Positions 25,000 through 41,929 of a stretch of DNA of 64,000 bases are shown in pieces. The stretch is from contig CP137685.1 in assembly GCA_037976565.1 (NCBI GenBank), positions 24,739,695 through 24,803,694 of the forward strand. The letters run 5' to 3'. Under the pieces are notes generated by a model, which saw only the letters and a program-made list of their open reading frames with translations, made no database searches and was not told the DNA's origin. This DNA is from Mesocentrotus franciscanus. Lineage: Eukaryota; Echinodermata; Echinoidea; Camarodonta; Strongylocentrotidae. A program made the translations under genes and the position numbers. Numbering within the stretch: the stretch's first letter is position 1; each line of letters opens with the position of its first letter.

Positions 25000-25990
25000 G
25001 CTACTCAGCATCATGTCTCAGAGAAGCAGGCGATAACAGGGAATAATAATGAACATGTTTACGGGATACATAATAGTATCCCAGAAGAGAAAGAATGAGG
25101 TACAAGAAAAGGCTCTGTAGATGCAGCTATAGGAATAAAATAAATAAGGAGAATAACTATAATTATGTGTCTTGCACAATACGCTAATGTAAAGAAGAAT
25201 AAGCCGTTTTTTGTTGTTTTTGTTATTTGTTTGTTTTGTTTGTTCATGTGCTTGGTAATTTAAACAAAATCGAATTATGCAATTTCTCCTGTACATTATG
25301 GAAAATTTTACGTAATTGCTAGTTCTTTATTATTTAAGTCGTGTTGTACATTTATTTATTGTAAGTTTATGTATTGTTGGGATTATCAACCATGCCATGC
25401 ACATGTCAACATTTTTAATTTTTTTTTATTTCATGTTTGGAAATAAAAATAAATGGTATGAAATTGAAAAAATATATGTTTTGCTTAATTTGATTTGTTT
25501 TGTTTCTTTTCGGGAAGGGATTGTGTGTTCGTTTTGTTTGTTGTTGTTATTATTCTGCGTAATTCTAATTTTTGCCCAGAACCAAAAAGGACTCATTCCC
25601 GTGACGAATAACTTACTTATGTCTTATTTATGTCTAATTGATATTGGGAACATTTCCGACCATCCGCGATTTGACACTACATAATATGAAATATAAATGG
25701 GGTTTTCTCAAATGTTACAAATAGAAAAAGTGAATATACAAGCCTGTGAGATTAAACTTCCCAAACTCAAGTGTAATCCGAATGCTCAATTTTATCTCGA
25801 AATAGACCCCAAAAGAGATCTTATTAAAGGCTCCAAAGCACAGAGCGGGATAAGACCTCTTGAATCAGTTGGGGTGGGGAAGGCGGCTTTGTCAGTCTAC
25901 TTGAAAGTGGCAGTGTTGTGCATGTCCCCCCTACTATCCCTTCTCGTTTGACTCTCATCACCTACAAATTATATACTCTTTCATTTCACT
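25000..25990. other. No supported gene
   Basis: The frames here, including 122 codons at 25316-25684, are AT-rich with no recognisable domain or splice context. Confidence 0.5.
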
Positions 25991-25995
25991 GACCA

Positions 25996-26299
25996 GGGGG
26001 GTGTTTCACAAAGATCCTAAGTTGAACTTATCTCTAAGTTTGAATTATGGAAAGCCGTTAGCATCTATAAAAATATTTTTTAAAAGTTATTTTAAAAGGC
26101 ATAACATGTTGATTCAAATTATTCATATTTTCAATTATCAAGGAGATTTCATGTTCTTGATGTGGAATTTATAAAAAGTCTAAAATACTTGAATTTTCGC
26201 TTTTGAATATATTTTATTTTAAGGCTACAAATGGCTCTCCATAATTTTTAAGTCCAACTTAGAGATAAGTTCAACTTAGGATCTTTGTGAAACACCCCC
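25996..26299. mobile_element. MITE with GGGGGTGTTTCAC termini
   Basis: The termini are perfect or nearly perfect inverted repeats of about 45 bp starting GGGGGTGTTTCACAAAGATC. The similarity extends inwards with GGAAAGCC/GGAGAGCC near the ends. The interior is AT-rich and non-coding. The superfamily is not determined. The target duplication is ambiguous because the flank is G-rich. Confidence 0.75.
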
Positions 26300-26507
26300 A
26301 GCATTATGCTGTCGTCTGGATACTCCTATGTTCTTGATGTGGAATTTATAAAAAGTCTAAAATACTTGAATTTTCGCTTTTGAATATAGTTTATTTTAAG
26401 GCTACAAATGGTTCTTCATAATTTTTAAGTCCAACTTAGAGATAAGTTCAACTTAGGATCTTTGTGAAACACCCCCAGCATTATGCTGTCGTCTGGATAC
26501 TCCTATG
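26154..26507. repeat. 177-bp tandem duplication across the MITE right end
   Basis: Positions 26154-26330 and 26331-26507 are two head-to-tail copies of the same 177 bp with only a handful of substitutions. Each copy contains the right half of the GGGGGTGTTTCAC MITE plus 31 bp of flanking DNA, so the duplication happened after insertion and is not a second transposition. Confidence 0.9.
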
Positions 26508-26693
26508 TCCCTTTCCCCGCCCCTCCTCGTCCTCTCGTTCACCCTACGTCTTGCTCAAGATGATTGATTAGCATGTCATCACCATCACACATCACGTGAT
26601 CATTGATCATTGTGATGACATCGACACGATGGAGACACAAGCAAAACACGATCACAGACCCCGCTATCGATGTCGACACACATTCCAAAGATG

Positions 26694-26728
26694 TGTTGTT
26701 GATGATGATGATGATGATGATGATGATG
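26694..26728. repeat. (GAT)n microsatellite
   Basis: A run of GAT trinucleotides. Confidence 0.9.
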
Positions 26729-26804
26729 CAACATAATACTAAGGCGATTCTTATGTACGCGTTATGATCTTGAAATGGTTGTGTACGCGTGTAAGCATGC
26801 AACC

Positions 26805-26945
26805 AGGGGACCGACGACTTTAAGTCCTCTCAGAGGTACTTGGTAATGAGGATCAATGCCAAACCAAGTGGCTCTCGCATATCGACTTATAGTTTCGAAA
26901 CGGGGACCTCCAGGTTAGGAGACCATTGCGCTACTAGTGAGCCCC
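26805..26945 (-). mobile_element. tRNA-derived SINE, second family
   Basis: A diverged relative of 12340-12475 in the same orientation. It shares GGGGACCGACG, the AGTTTCGAAACGGGG block (a B box on the minus strand) and the GCGCTACTAGTGAGC end. Confidence 0.45.
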
Positions 26946-27481
26946 CATCCCCTTTCTCTCTCTCTCTCTCTCTCACACACACACTCTATCCTCTCCTATC
27001 TATCTCCTCTCTCCCTCCCTCTCTCTTTACATACACTCTCTATATATAATCTCTCCATCCTAACTTCCCTCTCGTCTCTTTCTATGTTTCTATATTTACC
27101 ATCCGAGTGTTTTTATGTATGTCAATCTCTCTCTCTGTCTCTCTCTCTCTGTCTCTCTCTCTCTGTCTCTCTCTATATATCTCTTTCTCTCTGCCTCCGT
27201 CTATCTATATCTATCCATCTTCTTCTCCACTACAGTCTATTTACTCAATATATCCAAACAATGAAGGCTCGACTTCCTCTCCTCCGCCAGCTGCATACCC
27301 AGTGCATTAACTGGATTTGTAAGAGATACTTAGTCATTCTGGAGTGGAACGAAGTCAATCCTCACATAGCAGGGACACCTCGTACAAGATCCATTCATCA
27401 TGTTCATATGACTGTATGTAATGAGTATGATAATCGCCATACAATACAGTCATGATAGAAACAAGAAAGAAAGAGGGGAGG

Positions 27482-27512
<31 letters not shown>

Positions 27513-30136
27513 GTACAGAGAGGGAGAGAGCATAAAGGGTCATCTACTCACATAACTGAGATACCTCCTACAAGACCCATGCATCATGTTCACATGACTG
27601 TATGTGATGAATATCATATCACAACATGATACGGTACATCCCATTCTATGCAGTCACTAGCTAGAGGTCTCTATGCAACTTTACGTTAGAGGGAGTCAAG
27701 AGTATAGGTAAATCGACGTTTTTGAGAATTGGATTATTCGATAATATCTTATCCATATGTCTTCTTATTTGTCTCCTTCATAATTTAGATCAATAATCTT
27801 ATCATAATAAACAGAAAAATATTTACTATCAAACAGTCGTTCTGTTTTTCTGGGTAAAGTAAATATACGTTGTATATGACAAGCACTATTTCTCTCTCAT
27901 CTCCTTCATCTCAATCAAGTTAATCGTATTGTTTACGATAACATGATGATTGTCATCCTATCTCTCAGTGATATTGCCACTTTTTGCTTCATGGTAAAAG
28001 CTGTTTGGCATATTGCCAAAATTTTGTTTTGTTTTCAATTACAATGATACTTATTAGCTTTGGCAAACACGAAGCAAAGTAATGCTGCACAATTTCCTTA
28101 ACATTTACCGATGAGGGGGTAGTTTAACGAAGTCTGCTCTGAGCCAAGCAGGATTTTGTGCACGTGATGACGCGTGAAGACATTACAGAAGACATACAAA
28201 TACAGTTACATATAGTATTTGGAAGCATAAAATTTATCCTATCAAATGAGAAAATAGAATAATCATGATAATAACTCTGAATAGTAATGATAGTATTATA
28301 CTCATGTAAGAAGAATGGAAAAAGGTATGGAACTAATTTGATGACGAAGCTCTTTTTTTCCCTCTCTTCTTTCTAGCATATCTAAAAATATCTTCCTATC
28401 TTGACGAGACAGTGGATGTATCCTCATCCAAGGTCACGGTCGAGGTCATACGATTCCATGCTTGAGATGAGGATGATGTGAAGTGGAGAGTATGAGGAGA
28501 ACGAGTGAGTCATACTATCATCAACATCTTTTTCCTCCTCCCAGGTATCCCAAGGATGAATGTTTCTCATCCTTTTCCATTTGCAATATTAACATTCTTA
28601 CCCAACAGTGTTCGCTTGGTCGAATTTCTAATTGTCAGATCATCATGCAATAATCCATAGCTTTGATCTACAAACAGGGGTACCGATCCATCTCCTTTCT
28701 TTTTTGTAAAGGGGAGTGGTTGGTGGGAGCCAAACTATTAATCAGATTTAAATGCTCCATATAGGCTACTTAACATGCACTTCAGTTGCTTTCTTCGCCT
28801 CTTTGCACGGTTGCTCGTTTGCCACTAGTGCAATTATGCACAAAACAGTAGGCACAAATTATTGACTAAAGGATTGCTTTGTTCAACGCAATATGGGTTA
28901 CTAAATGACCCGTTTCCAGTCTTGATTGACCCCATAACAACTGGAAACAATTAAATTAGCTTGAAGTCTTTGATATAATTATCTTTCCCATGATAAATAT
29001 AATGTGGTACAGGGAGATTGTCTGTGTGGCATATAAAGAGTTCATTCAGAATTAATCGTGTTAATCATGTTAATGAAAAGGGGACGTCTGCACCCTTTAC
29101 CATCCATATCGACGCCCCTGTCTTAAAACAATATCTTGGTTATTTTCATAAGTAAATTGCACTGACATTTCACTTTATTTCAAATTTTCTTTCTATTCAA
29201 CTACATGCGATTTTAAGACAAGCGATAAAGAATACGTGCATGTAGCCATGGTCACCTAAGCGAAACAATTAAAGTCTGTAACTTGTAAGCCTGACAAGAG
29301 AGAGAGTTGGAGAAATGTTAGGCAAATTTTGTTACGCATATGAATTTAAACAGAAATCTTTGAGCTTACGCTTGCAGGAATATAGCGAGGGTGATTCGAT
29401 TATTTTTATTTCCAAGCTATTGGATGGCACGCGAATTTAAAAAAATCGATTTGATTCGTGAAGGGGGCTCAAGAATGGGTTCATAATTATCATCTTCTTC
29501 TCTTGTTCTTTTTCTTCTCTTGCCCTTTCCCTTAATAAAAATCTCCCCTTCCACCTTATAGATTCGGGGGTGGGGCATGTAGCTATATACGTGAATGGTC
29601 AAAGAGGTTGTTGTCATATGGTAGTTTGTCCTGGTAAGTTGTCCGGGATAAATGGGGGTATTGTCTAGGGTAGCTGTACGGGAACAGAGTCGTCCTGCGC
29701 ATTTCGTGGATATGTTCTTGCAAGTTTACTTCTTGATGAATCAACAGTCATGGCAGACGTGGTCCATAAGACTATACTGCCACCTATGGATGATTTCATT
29801 ACAGGTTTTCCTGTCAGAGAGGTCAATTTGGCTTGGATATTTTAGATGCGTCTATAAAGTTAAAAGGGGAATAGATAAAAATAAAATCAATACCATTGAG
29901 ATGGGGGAACAAACATACTAAATTGAATTATTGTTATAAAAATGGAGAGTGAAAGGAGGGATGTAAAATATGATCAAATGGGATATTGTTTTGACCGTAA
30001 CCACATTCAAACATTTTGTCCAATATTGTTTTGACACGGGGTGAGATTTGTTAATTTTGAAAGATTTTAGTCTTCCAGGGCTCAGACTTGCACGCAATGA
30101 TAGTTGTAAACTTTAAGAATATGTAATTCATGTCTT
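26946..30136. other. No supported gene; microsatellites
   Basis: CT tracts lie at about 26956-26976 and 27127-27192, and a GA tract at about 27481-27535. The other frames are short and featureless. One good 3' splice-site-like signal at 28376 is listed among rejected items. Confidence 0.5.
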
Positions 30137-30345
30137 TTATCCATCATTGTAAAACGAGATAAAGTTTTTTTTAGTTTTAATATGATTAAACCAAGCGAAA
30201 CACCCTTTTAAATCCCTTCACGATACGCACTTCGATCCTTTTGCGTGTGTCAACCATTGCATGATAAGTGGCTCAACGATAAAGCACTTTTGAAGTATTC
30301 TAATTATGCTCATTACATCATACTACTAGGGTGAAGCCAATAACT
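30137..30345 (+). repeat. Direct repeat, copy 1 (empty-site copy)
   Basis: About 200 bp containing CATTGCATGATAAGTGG and CATCATACTACTAGGGTGAA. It is repeated at 30503-30700 with moderate divergence. In this copy the sequence CTAGGGTGAAGCCAATAAC is continuous. In the other copy it is interrupted by a MITE. Confidence 0.85.
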
Positions 30346-30502
30346 TGTCCTGTAAATCTATTGTTCGGTGTTTTGTCGGTCTGGGCTCCGGTCTTAAAAA
30401 GAGTTGTGATTGATCTTAATAGATCGGTTTACTAACATATTCAAATTTGTACGCATACTTTTTAAACAAATAAAGCTTGTCGAGCCTTGCCCGACATTGC
30501 AA

Positions 30503-30700
30503 CATCTTATCCATCATCGTAAAACGAGATGAACGTCTTTTTGTATATGATTAAAACAAGCGAAACACCCTTTCAAAAGTCTTGACGATACGCACGTTCT
30601 TTTGCGTGTGTCAACCATTGCATGATAAGTGGTTCAATGACAATTAAAGCACTTTTGAAGAATTCTAATTATGCTCATTACATCATACTACTAGGGTTAA
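30503..30700 (+). repeat. Direct repeat, copy 2 (occupied copy)
   Basis: The second copy of the 30137-30345 repeat. Homology continues after the MITE at 31080 (TTAAGCCAATAAC), so the original block was split by the insertion at 30701-31079. Confidence 0.85.
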
Positions 30701-31079
30701 AGGGATCCGGTAACTTTGTCTCAGATTCTGAAACAAAATCCTGGATTTAGATCATGCTGCAATGATAATTATAAACCTTTAGGTCAGTCAGGAACCCCAT
30801 GACTTTTACAAGCCGATCGCCTGTCTGATTATCAAGATATTTATGATTGGAAATCGAAACCAAATTTTGCGTTTTCCTAACGGTTTTCATAACACTACAG
30901 TCTATTGGGGAAAACGAGTATGGTAAAACCGGTCACTCAAAGATTTTTACTCTTTTGAGGCACTTCTTGATCATTTTGAAGCGCGATTCTTTTTTAGGGC
31001 TTCAATATTACACCATATCACAGACACTGATAACACGTAGGGCCGTGCATCTCAGATTTAACATTGTTAAACGATGCCT
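30701..31079 (+). mobile_element. TTAA-flanked MITE, copy 2
   Basis: A 379-bp element with the same ends (AGGGAT...ATGCCT) and contents as 10132-10506. TTAA duplications lie at 30697-30700 and 31080-31083. The paralogous empty site at 30327-30345 confirms both boundaries. It is probably a piggyBac-like non-autonomous element. The 78-codon frame inside is not conserved with the other copy. Confidence 0.85.
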
Positions 31080-31083
31080 TTAA

Positions 31084-31918
31084 GCCAATAACCCAGTCAT
31101 CTTTATAAAGTTATTTATTGTTTATATATAAAATATATAATAAAGGAACCCTGTGGAAGGGTAAAATATTGAAGAAAAAATGTATACTCTAGTGATTTCC
31201 CTCCTTCTAATAGGTTGCTAACCTCACATACAGGATTCATAATTATCCTCATAATCATAAATGCTTGATATCTATTTTATTCAACATTTTAATATTCGGA
31301 CAATAATCGCACCATGCGTTCGCTTACTCACATTCAACAGCAACCGAACAACCCGCATAATCACAAACATGCGTTAAGTTGTTGAATCAATATTTACTTT
31401 TACATCTCAAACATTGGGTTGTAGGAATGAATGGTAGAGAATTTAACAGAGCGCTCGGGATTTTTAAAAGCCTTGTCATTCTAGACTTAGGTTCTTAATT
31501 CCGAGCGGTGTTTTCGCGTATCAATAGGATAGGGTTTGTTGGGTTCGCTATTTCGGACTCTTGAGTAAAATTCAAAGTTGACGTACTGCTGATTTTCGAG
31601 TGAAGAGCTTATTTCTTTTTTGAATTTCTTTTTTTGAATACGAGCTTATTTCCAATAATTGGAATGAGCTCCAAGGAGTCATCCTTGTCAGTATATTTAC
31701 ACAATAAATGTGCATTATACTTGACGAATAAAATCCTACCAATCAATCAATCATCCTGAGTTATATTCCATTTCATGAAACATTAACCGCTTTGTATTTA
31801 TAATCAAATATTTGAATCAAGTTTAAACAAAAATAGAATCTTCTTCATTGCACCAGGGCAATGTAAATCTTATAGCCACGTCATTGGTGTATTTTATCGA
31901 AGTGAATTATTATGCTTA
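31084..31918. other. No supported gene
   Basis: AT-rich sequence with no recognisable gene or element boundary. An (AATC)n stretch lies at about 31740-31752. Confidence 0.5.
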
Positions 31919-32388
31919 GGGTGCGTTCAAGTGATTTTTCCATAGAGATATATATTTAATAAGGCGTTAGTATATATATATATCTCTATGGATTTTTCGA
32001 AGCTAGAATCACAAACATGAATCACAATTCAAAACGCCGATACACAACACGGTTACTGCGGGAGATCGTTCAAGCGATTTTCCATCAACGTTCATCATCA
32101 TTTCAAGCCCACCCAGGAAGAATAGATATAGGTAGTGATAATATATATAATAGATAATGACGTCATAGAATCATGATTGAGATCTCCGTTCGTTCAAGCG
32201 AATTTTAGCGACCGTGATTCTGCAGAATCATGATACAAAACGCATCTTTTTCAGCGTTTCATGTTTGTGTTTTTAAACACGTTTATTTTTACGACCAACG
32301 AAACATCGCTTGAACGCAACCGTGTTTTAAACTAAACGTCTTTGAAAACCGTGATTCTAGAGTGAAAAAGTGTCGATTGAACGCACCC
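31919..32388. mobile_element. PIF/Harbinger-like MITE
   Basis: The element is 470 bp with inverted ends GGGTGCGTTCAA / TTGAACGCACCC and TTA on both sides (31916-31918 and 32389-32391). Harbinger elements duplicate a 3-bp TTA/TAA target and often have GGG-starting ends, so that superfamily is likely. Inside, the motif CGTTCAAGCGA recurs several times. At about 31940-31991 there is a small palindrome with ATAGAGATATATA arms. Confidence 0.65.
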
Positions 32389-32389
32389 T

Positions 32390-37850
<5,461 letters not shown>

Positions 37851-39299
37851 AATGGTTGTCGAGGAACACTTTTCGTCTTCCTTTTGAGAGAGGGAAGGGA
37901 GGAAAAACTTCGGTAATTTTTCAGAACAGTTCAAAGAAAAATACTCAATAGCTTGTAACTAGTGGGTGTAGTGGTTCTCTCCCACTTATTGTGGTGATAT
38001 GCGCATTTTAAAAGCACTTCCTATCATTTTGGCCGGAGTTCCCGAAAAAAATAGAGGGAAAAAAAAATCCACATATCAGAAATTTTACGTGAGACGCTTT
38101 CCGATAGCACGTAGTCGAGTGTCGGTTATACTAGAAACATCAGAGCCATAAATTGGTTAAGATAGTTTGACCAATCCGGTTCGAGTTTGGCACAATATGG
38201 AAAATACTGGGTTATTTTCGCAAGCACAAATCAAAAGAATATACGTCATGTTGTGATCAACTGAAACCAGTTTGGCCAAACTCTCTGTAAAGATGGCTCT
38301 GAGTTTCACCAGAACCAACTATACCGAGAGTTTTGACCACCACTGTTCGCAACTAGGTCCATTTTGTTGCGTACTTGCCCACAAAACAACGTGTGCCATA
38401 TAGTGTAAATTATAGTGACCGAGTTGGCCAAACTTGTGTAAAGATGACTCTGAAAAAGATAACCCTCGAGTCCCTACATAGAAAGAGTTATGATTTGATT
38501 GGAAACAACATAACGCTCAATAATATAGTGATCATACATGTACATTGTATTTGAAAATATATTTTGCGCAATAGTGGAAACAAAATTGCATCCAAATCAC
38601 GAGTTGTCATAGCTCTACACAAAATATGGTCAATAAAATCCGTAGTTCTTGCAATTTAAAAAAGACTTATGGAATTAATACAATTCATATGAACATAATA
38701 AACTGTATGAATTAGTTTAGATGTATCGTTTGTGTTAATTATTTTAGCAATTAAAATATAAAGTTCTATTATCACAAGAAACCTGTTCTTATCTTATACT
38801 TTATTCAGTGTGAATGGTGAAATGAAAAGAAAAAAAAAGTCGATTTGAGTGTTAGTGTATCACGATTGGACAGACTTTCAAGAAATCGACTCAAGTTCGT
38901 TTCGAAAGACCCTATACTATATCCCTTATAAATCACGTTCGTATTTTACATAATACCTCAATACAGGGAGGTGATAGAGAAGGAGTGGAATCAAGCCGCT
39001 GAAAAGTTATGCGCTACTCCACAACTGTTGACCAGGTGGTGAGATAAAAGAGCGCATGAAATATCAGGATTTAGAACTCCTAAATCAGAAAATGGTATCT
39101 CAGCAAATTTTCGCTGTCCCTTTCAATGATTTCTCATCAATAGGCCATTTTCGTAATGTAACCAAATTTAATACATAAGTCTTTGTGAAGTGCCTCAACA
39201 CAAATTATTTCATTCACCTGATAAGAATAATAGTATCTCAATAGTCAGAATGCTAACAGCATATGTTAAGTGTTGCTAGGTAGGTCAAGCCACAATATA
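37851..39299 (+). other. GST 3' UTR and downstream DNA
   Basis: No further coding exon was seen. Candidate polyadenylation signals AATAAA lie at 38632-38637 and 38697-38702, so the 3' UTR may be about 800-870 bases. The rest is unannotated intergenic sequence. Confidence 0.4.
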
Positions 39300-39545
39300 T
39301 GTCCTACCTGGCAAAAAAGAGGAAGAAGAAAGAAAGGGGAAAAGAAGGAGATCGGGGGCGAAAGGGCCTTGCCTTCCGGGCTGTTATCTCCCCCATCGAA
39401 AAAAATAAGAGAGAAGGGAGGGAAAGGGAAAGAGGAGAGCTAAAAGGGAACAAAAAAGAGGAAGAAGAAAAGAAAAGGGTAAAAGAGGGGAGATCAGTTG
39501 CGATTAATCCCGCCAACAACGTGTGTATCGGGGGGAGGGGGGGGC
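39300..39545. repeat. Purine-rich (AG) tract
   Basis: A GA/GGA-rich stretch with no clear unit, ending in a G run at 39530-39544. The frames on both strands are compositional artefacts. Confidence 0.6.
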
Positions 39546-40496
39546 TACTGGCGTACTGATGGAGGGGACTCCAAATAAAATTCAAACGTGGTTTATTTCT
39601 AATTTGATACCGTTGATTTACAAATGTTGCTGAAATAACATTTTTTTCCGAGATTTTTCCTCACTTTTTAGTAAATTATACTTAAAATTATACTAAAACC
39701 CCTGAGCTTCCGGGGGCTCTGCCCCCTGTATTCCACCTAGGGCCCTAAGGCTTGGCCCCTGGATGCTCATCTGACGGTAATTTAATGCCTAAAACGCCTG
39801 AGCTTTTGGGGGCTCCGCCCCCTGGACCTCACGCCAATTCGTGTCCTGCCAGTGTCACAAATAAGGTATCAAAATATGTTCATCTGACCGTAATTAAATG
39901 CCTTAAAACCCCTGTGCTTCCTGGGGGCTCCGCCCCCTCGACCCTACCCGGGGCCCAAAGGCGGGCCCCTGAATGCTTATCTGACCGTTATAAAATGTCT
40001 AAACCCCTGAGCTTCTGGGGACTCCGCCCCCTGGACCCCGCGCCAATTAATGACCTGCCAGTGTCACAAATAAGATATCAAAATCATGCTCATCTGACCG
40101 TAATTAAACACCTAAAATCCCTGAGCTTCCGGGGGCTCTGCCCCCTGGACCACACCTAGGGCCCTAAGGCGGGCCCCTTGATGCTCATCTGACGGTAATT
40201 TAATGCCTAAAACCCCTGAGCTTCTGGGCCCCACGCCAATAAGTGTCCTGCCAGTGTCACAAATAAGGTATCAAAATATGCTCATCTGACCGTAATTAAA
40301 TGCCCATACCCCCTGAGCTTCCGGGGGCTCCGCCGCTTGACCCCCGCCGGGGCTTTGCCAATTACGCTACGCTGTGCCTGACATTAAATACTTTAGCCTC
40401 CCCGACCCACTTTGAATGCGGATTGCGGAATGCGGATTTTTTTTTTTTTTTTTTTTTGTCTGCCCCCTCCCAACGTTTTTGCTCTTTACGCCACTG
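39546..40496. mobile_element. hAT-like element related to the one at 55542, carrying tandem repeats
   Basis: The right end, read inverted, is CAGTGGCGTAAAGAGCAAAAAC, as at the left end of the 55542-60707 element. The left end TACTGGCGTACTGATGG matches that element's other end (CACTGTCGTACTGTTAC). The first ~100 bp inside (39573-39670) also match 60548-60655 inverted. Unlike that copy it contains ~640 bp of tandem repeats. No matching 8-bp target duplication is visible at this locus, so it may be rearranged. Confidence 0.6.
39695..40340. repeat. ~210-bp higher-order tandem repeat with hairpin core
   Basis: Two alternating monomers of about 96 and 114 bp (starting near 39695, 39791, 39905, 40001, 40113, 40209 and 40304) give about three copies of a ~210-bp unit. 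Each monomer starts near CCCCTGAGCTTC and most contain the palindromic GGGGGCTCCGCCCCC. One monomer type adds CCTGCCAGTGTCACAAATAA. The GC-rich hairpins contrast with the AT-rich linkers. Confidence 0.9.
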
Positions 40497-40584
40497 CTGG
40501 TCACCATTACGTACCAATATTTGGCTCGCATAATTTCAAATTTGGCCCCACCCCCCTAAGAAATCCTTGATCTGCGCCTGGTGC

Positions 40585-40795
40585 ATTATACATGTACAAC
40601 TTCGCCTGGTACGCCATATTTTCAAGTAAATTTCTGCGCCCATGTCATGCTAAAAGGCATTACATTATACCAAGAATATTTTCATTCATATATCTCTTGT
40701 ACATTACCGTAAGGAATATTTCATATCAAAGGGCAAAAATACATCTCATTTTTCAGAAAACCTAGACTTAAATTGGGTGAGGTTTCCTTTAATGC
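40585..40795 (-). repeat. Dispersed repeat, copy 2 (inverted)
   Basis: The inverted, diverged counterpart of 3885-4110, sharing the GCGCCCATGTCATGCTAAAAGGCATTACAT landmarks in pieces. Confidence 0.6.
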
Positions 40796-40799
40796 CCAA

Positions 40800-41540
40800 A
40801 TGCTTTAAGTTTGTATTCACAATGTGGAATGTAATGTATCTGTTATTCTGTTTTTACAGTTATGCTCGTATATTTCTTTTAGTTCTAGTTATTTATGTGT
40901 TGTAAATTTTGAGGCCGACGTACGGGCTATTTGCTCCTTTTTGACCCATGATTCTGGTTGAATTGAATTAAATTTTATCTAATCACGATAAAACTTACAT
41001 CAGCCTAAAAATAATGCTTTTCAGCAAGTTCGTGTTACAAACATAAAACAGATCGTATAGACACCAAATTGAATATAAATACATAGGAATAACAATCCAA
41101 AGATGACATATATAAAACGAGGTGAAGAGAGAAAGCTTATACACAAAAATGAATTGCAAGGATAAACATATTATAAATGAAAATAAAACTAGTTTTTGTG
41201 TAATTGTTGTATGTTCTTCTCCTATTGATGATATTCTGTTATTTATATATTTTATGTATGTTGTTTTATTGAGAATGAAAGCAGAGACTGAACTGAACAG
41301 GCTGAATGTATTCTGTTGGTTTCTTTGGGCAGGATATACTATTTTGTTGAATATTGAGTTTCCTTTATTTTAGCATATAAGGCGTCATGGATTCGAATCT
41401 CAGCCATGCACTAACGTGGCAGGACGTGGCAGGACGTGGCAGCTAGGACGTGACGGAAATGTGCGCTATATAAGCTAAGACACTACAGAGGTCAGTGGCG
41501 GATCTAGGTGGGGCCGAATCGACCGCTCCTCCCCCTCTTG

Positions 41541-41574
<34 letters not shown>

Positions 41575-41929
41575 GTCATAGACAGAGAGACAGAGAGACA
41601 GAGAACGAACATGAAGGTTAAATTTACACATACAGATTAAATTATCGACGAGAAGGCTCGACATTTGCCTATGAAGAATTCGGACGAAGGTAGAACAGTA
41701 TCCCCCTCCCCAAAGAAGATCTATGACATTGAAAAAAATGACGATTTCTAACGCATATAGAAAGGGACTTTGTGTATTTCAAGGCATAGATAAGATTTTC
41801 TATCGCCCAAGACAGCTATCTTGTAGGTTCCAGGGTTGGCAATGTCCGGGATGCGCGCGTCCGGGATATAGTAGGAAATACCGAGAAATACTGGGAAATA
41901 CTCATATGCGTACCTATGATATTGTACAA
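40800..41929. other. No supported gene
   Basis: AT-rich sequence. A GACGTGGCAG motif is repeated at about 41416-41446. At 41493 CAGTGGCGGATCTAGG looks like a lone hAT-type terminus, without a partner end that I could find. A (GA)n run lies at about 41539-41567. Confidence 0.45.

Noticed and set aside
26946..27455. 172-codon frame ending in non-repetitive residues
   Set aside because: The first two thirds are CT repeat; the end shows no domain and no splice context.
28377..28465. Strong 3' splice-site-like tract (CCCTCTCTTCTTTCTAG) followed by a 28-codon frame to TGA on the plus strand
   Set aside because: No partner exon, no recognisable family, and pyrimidine tracts are abundant here by chance.
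41493..41540. CAGTGGCGGATCTAGG, a hAT-like terminus
   Set aside because: No second end or 8-bp duplication found, so no element is called.
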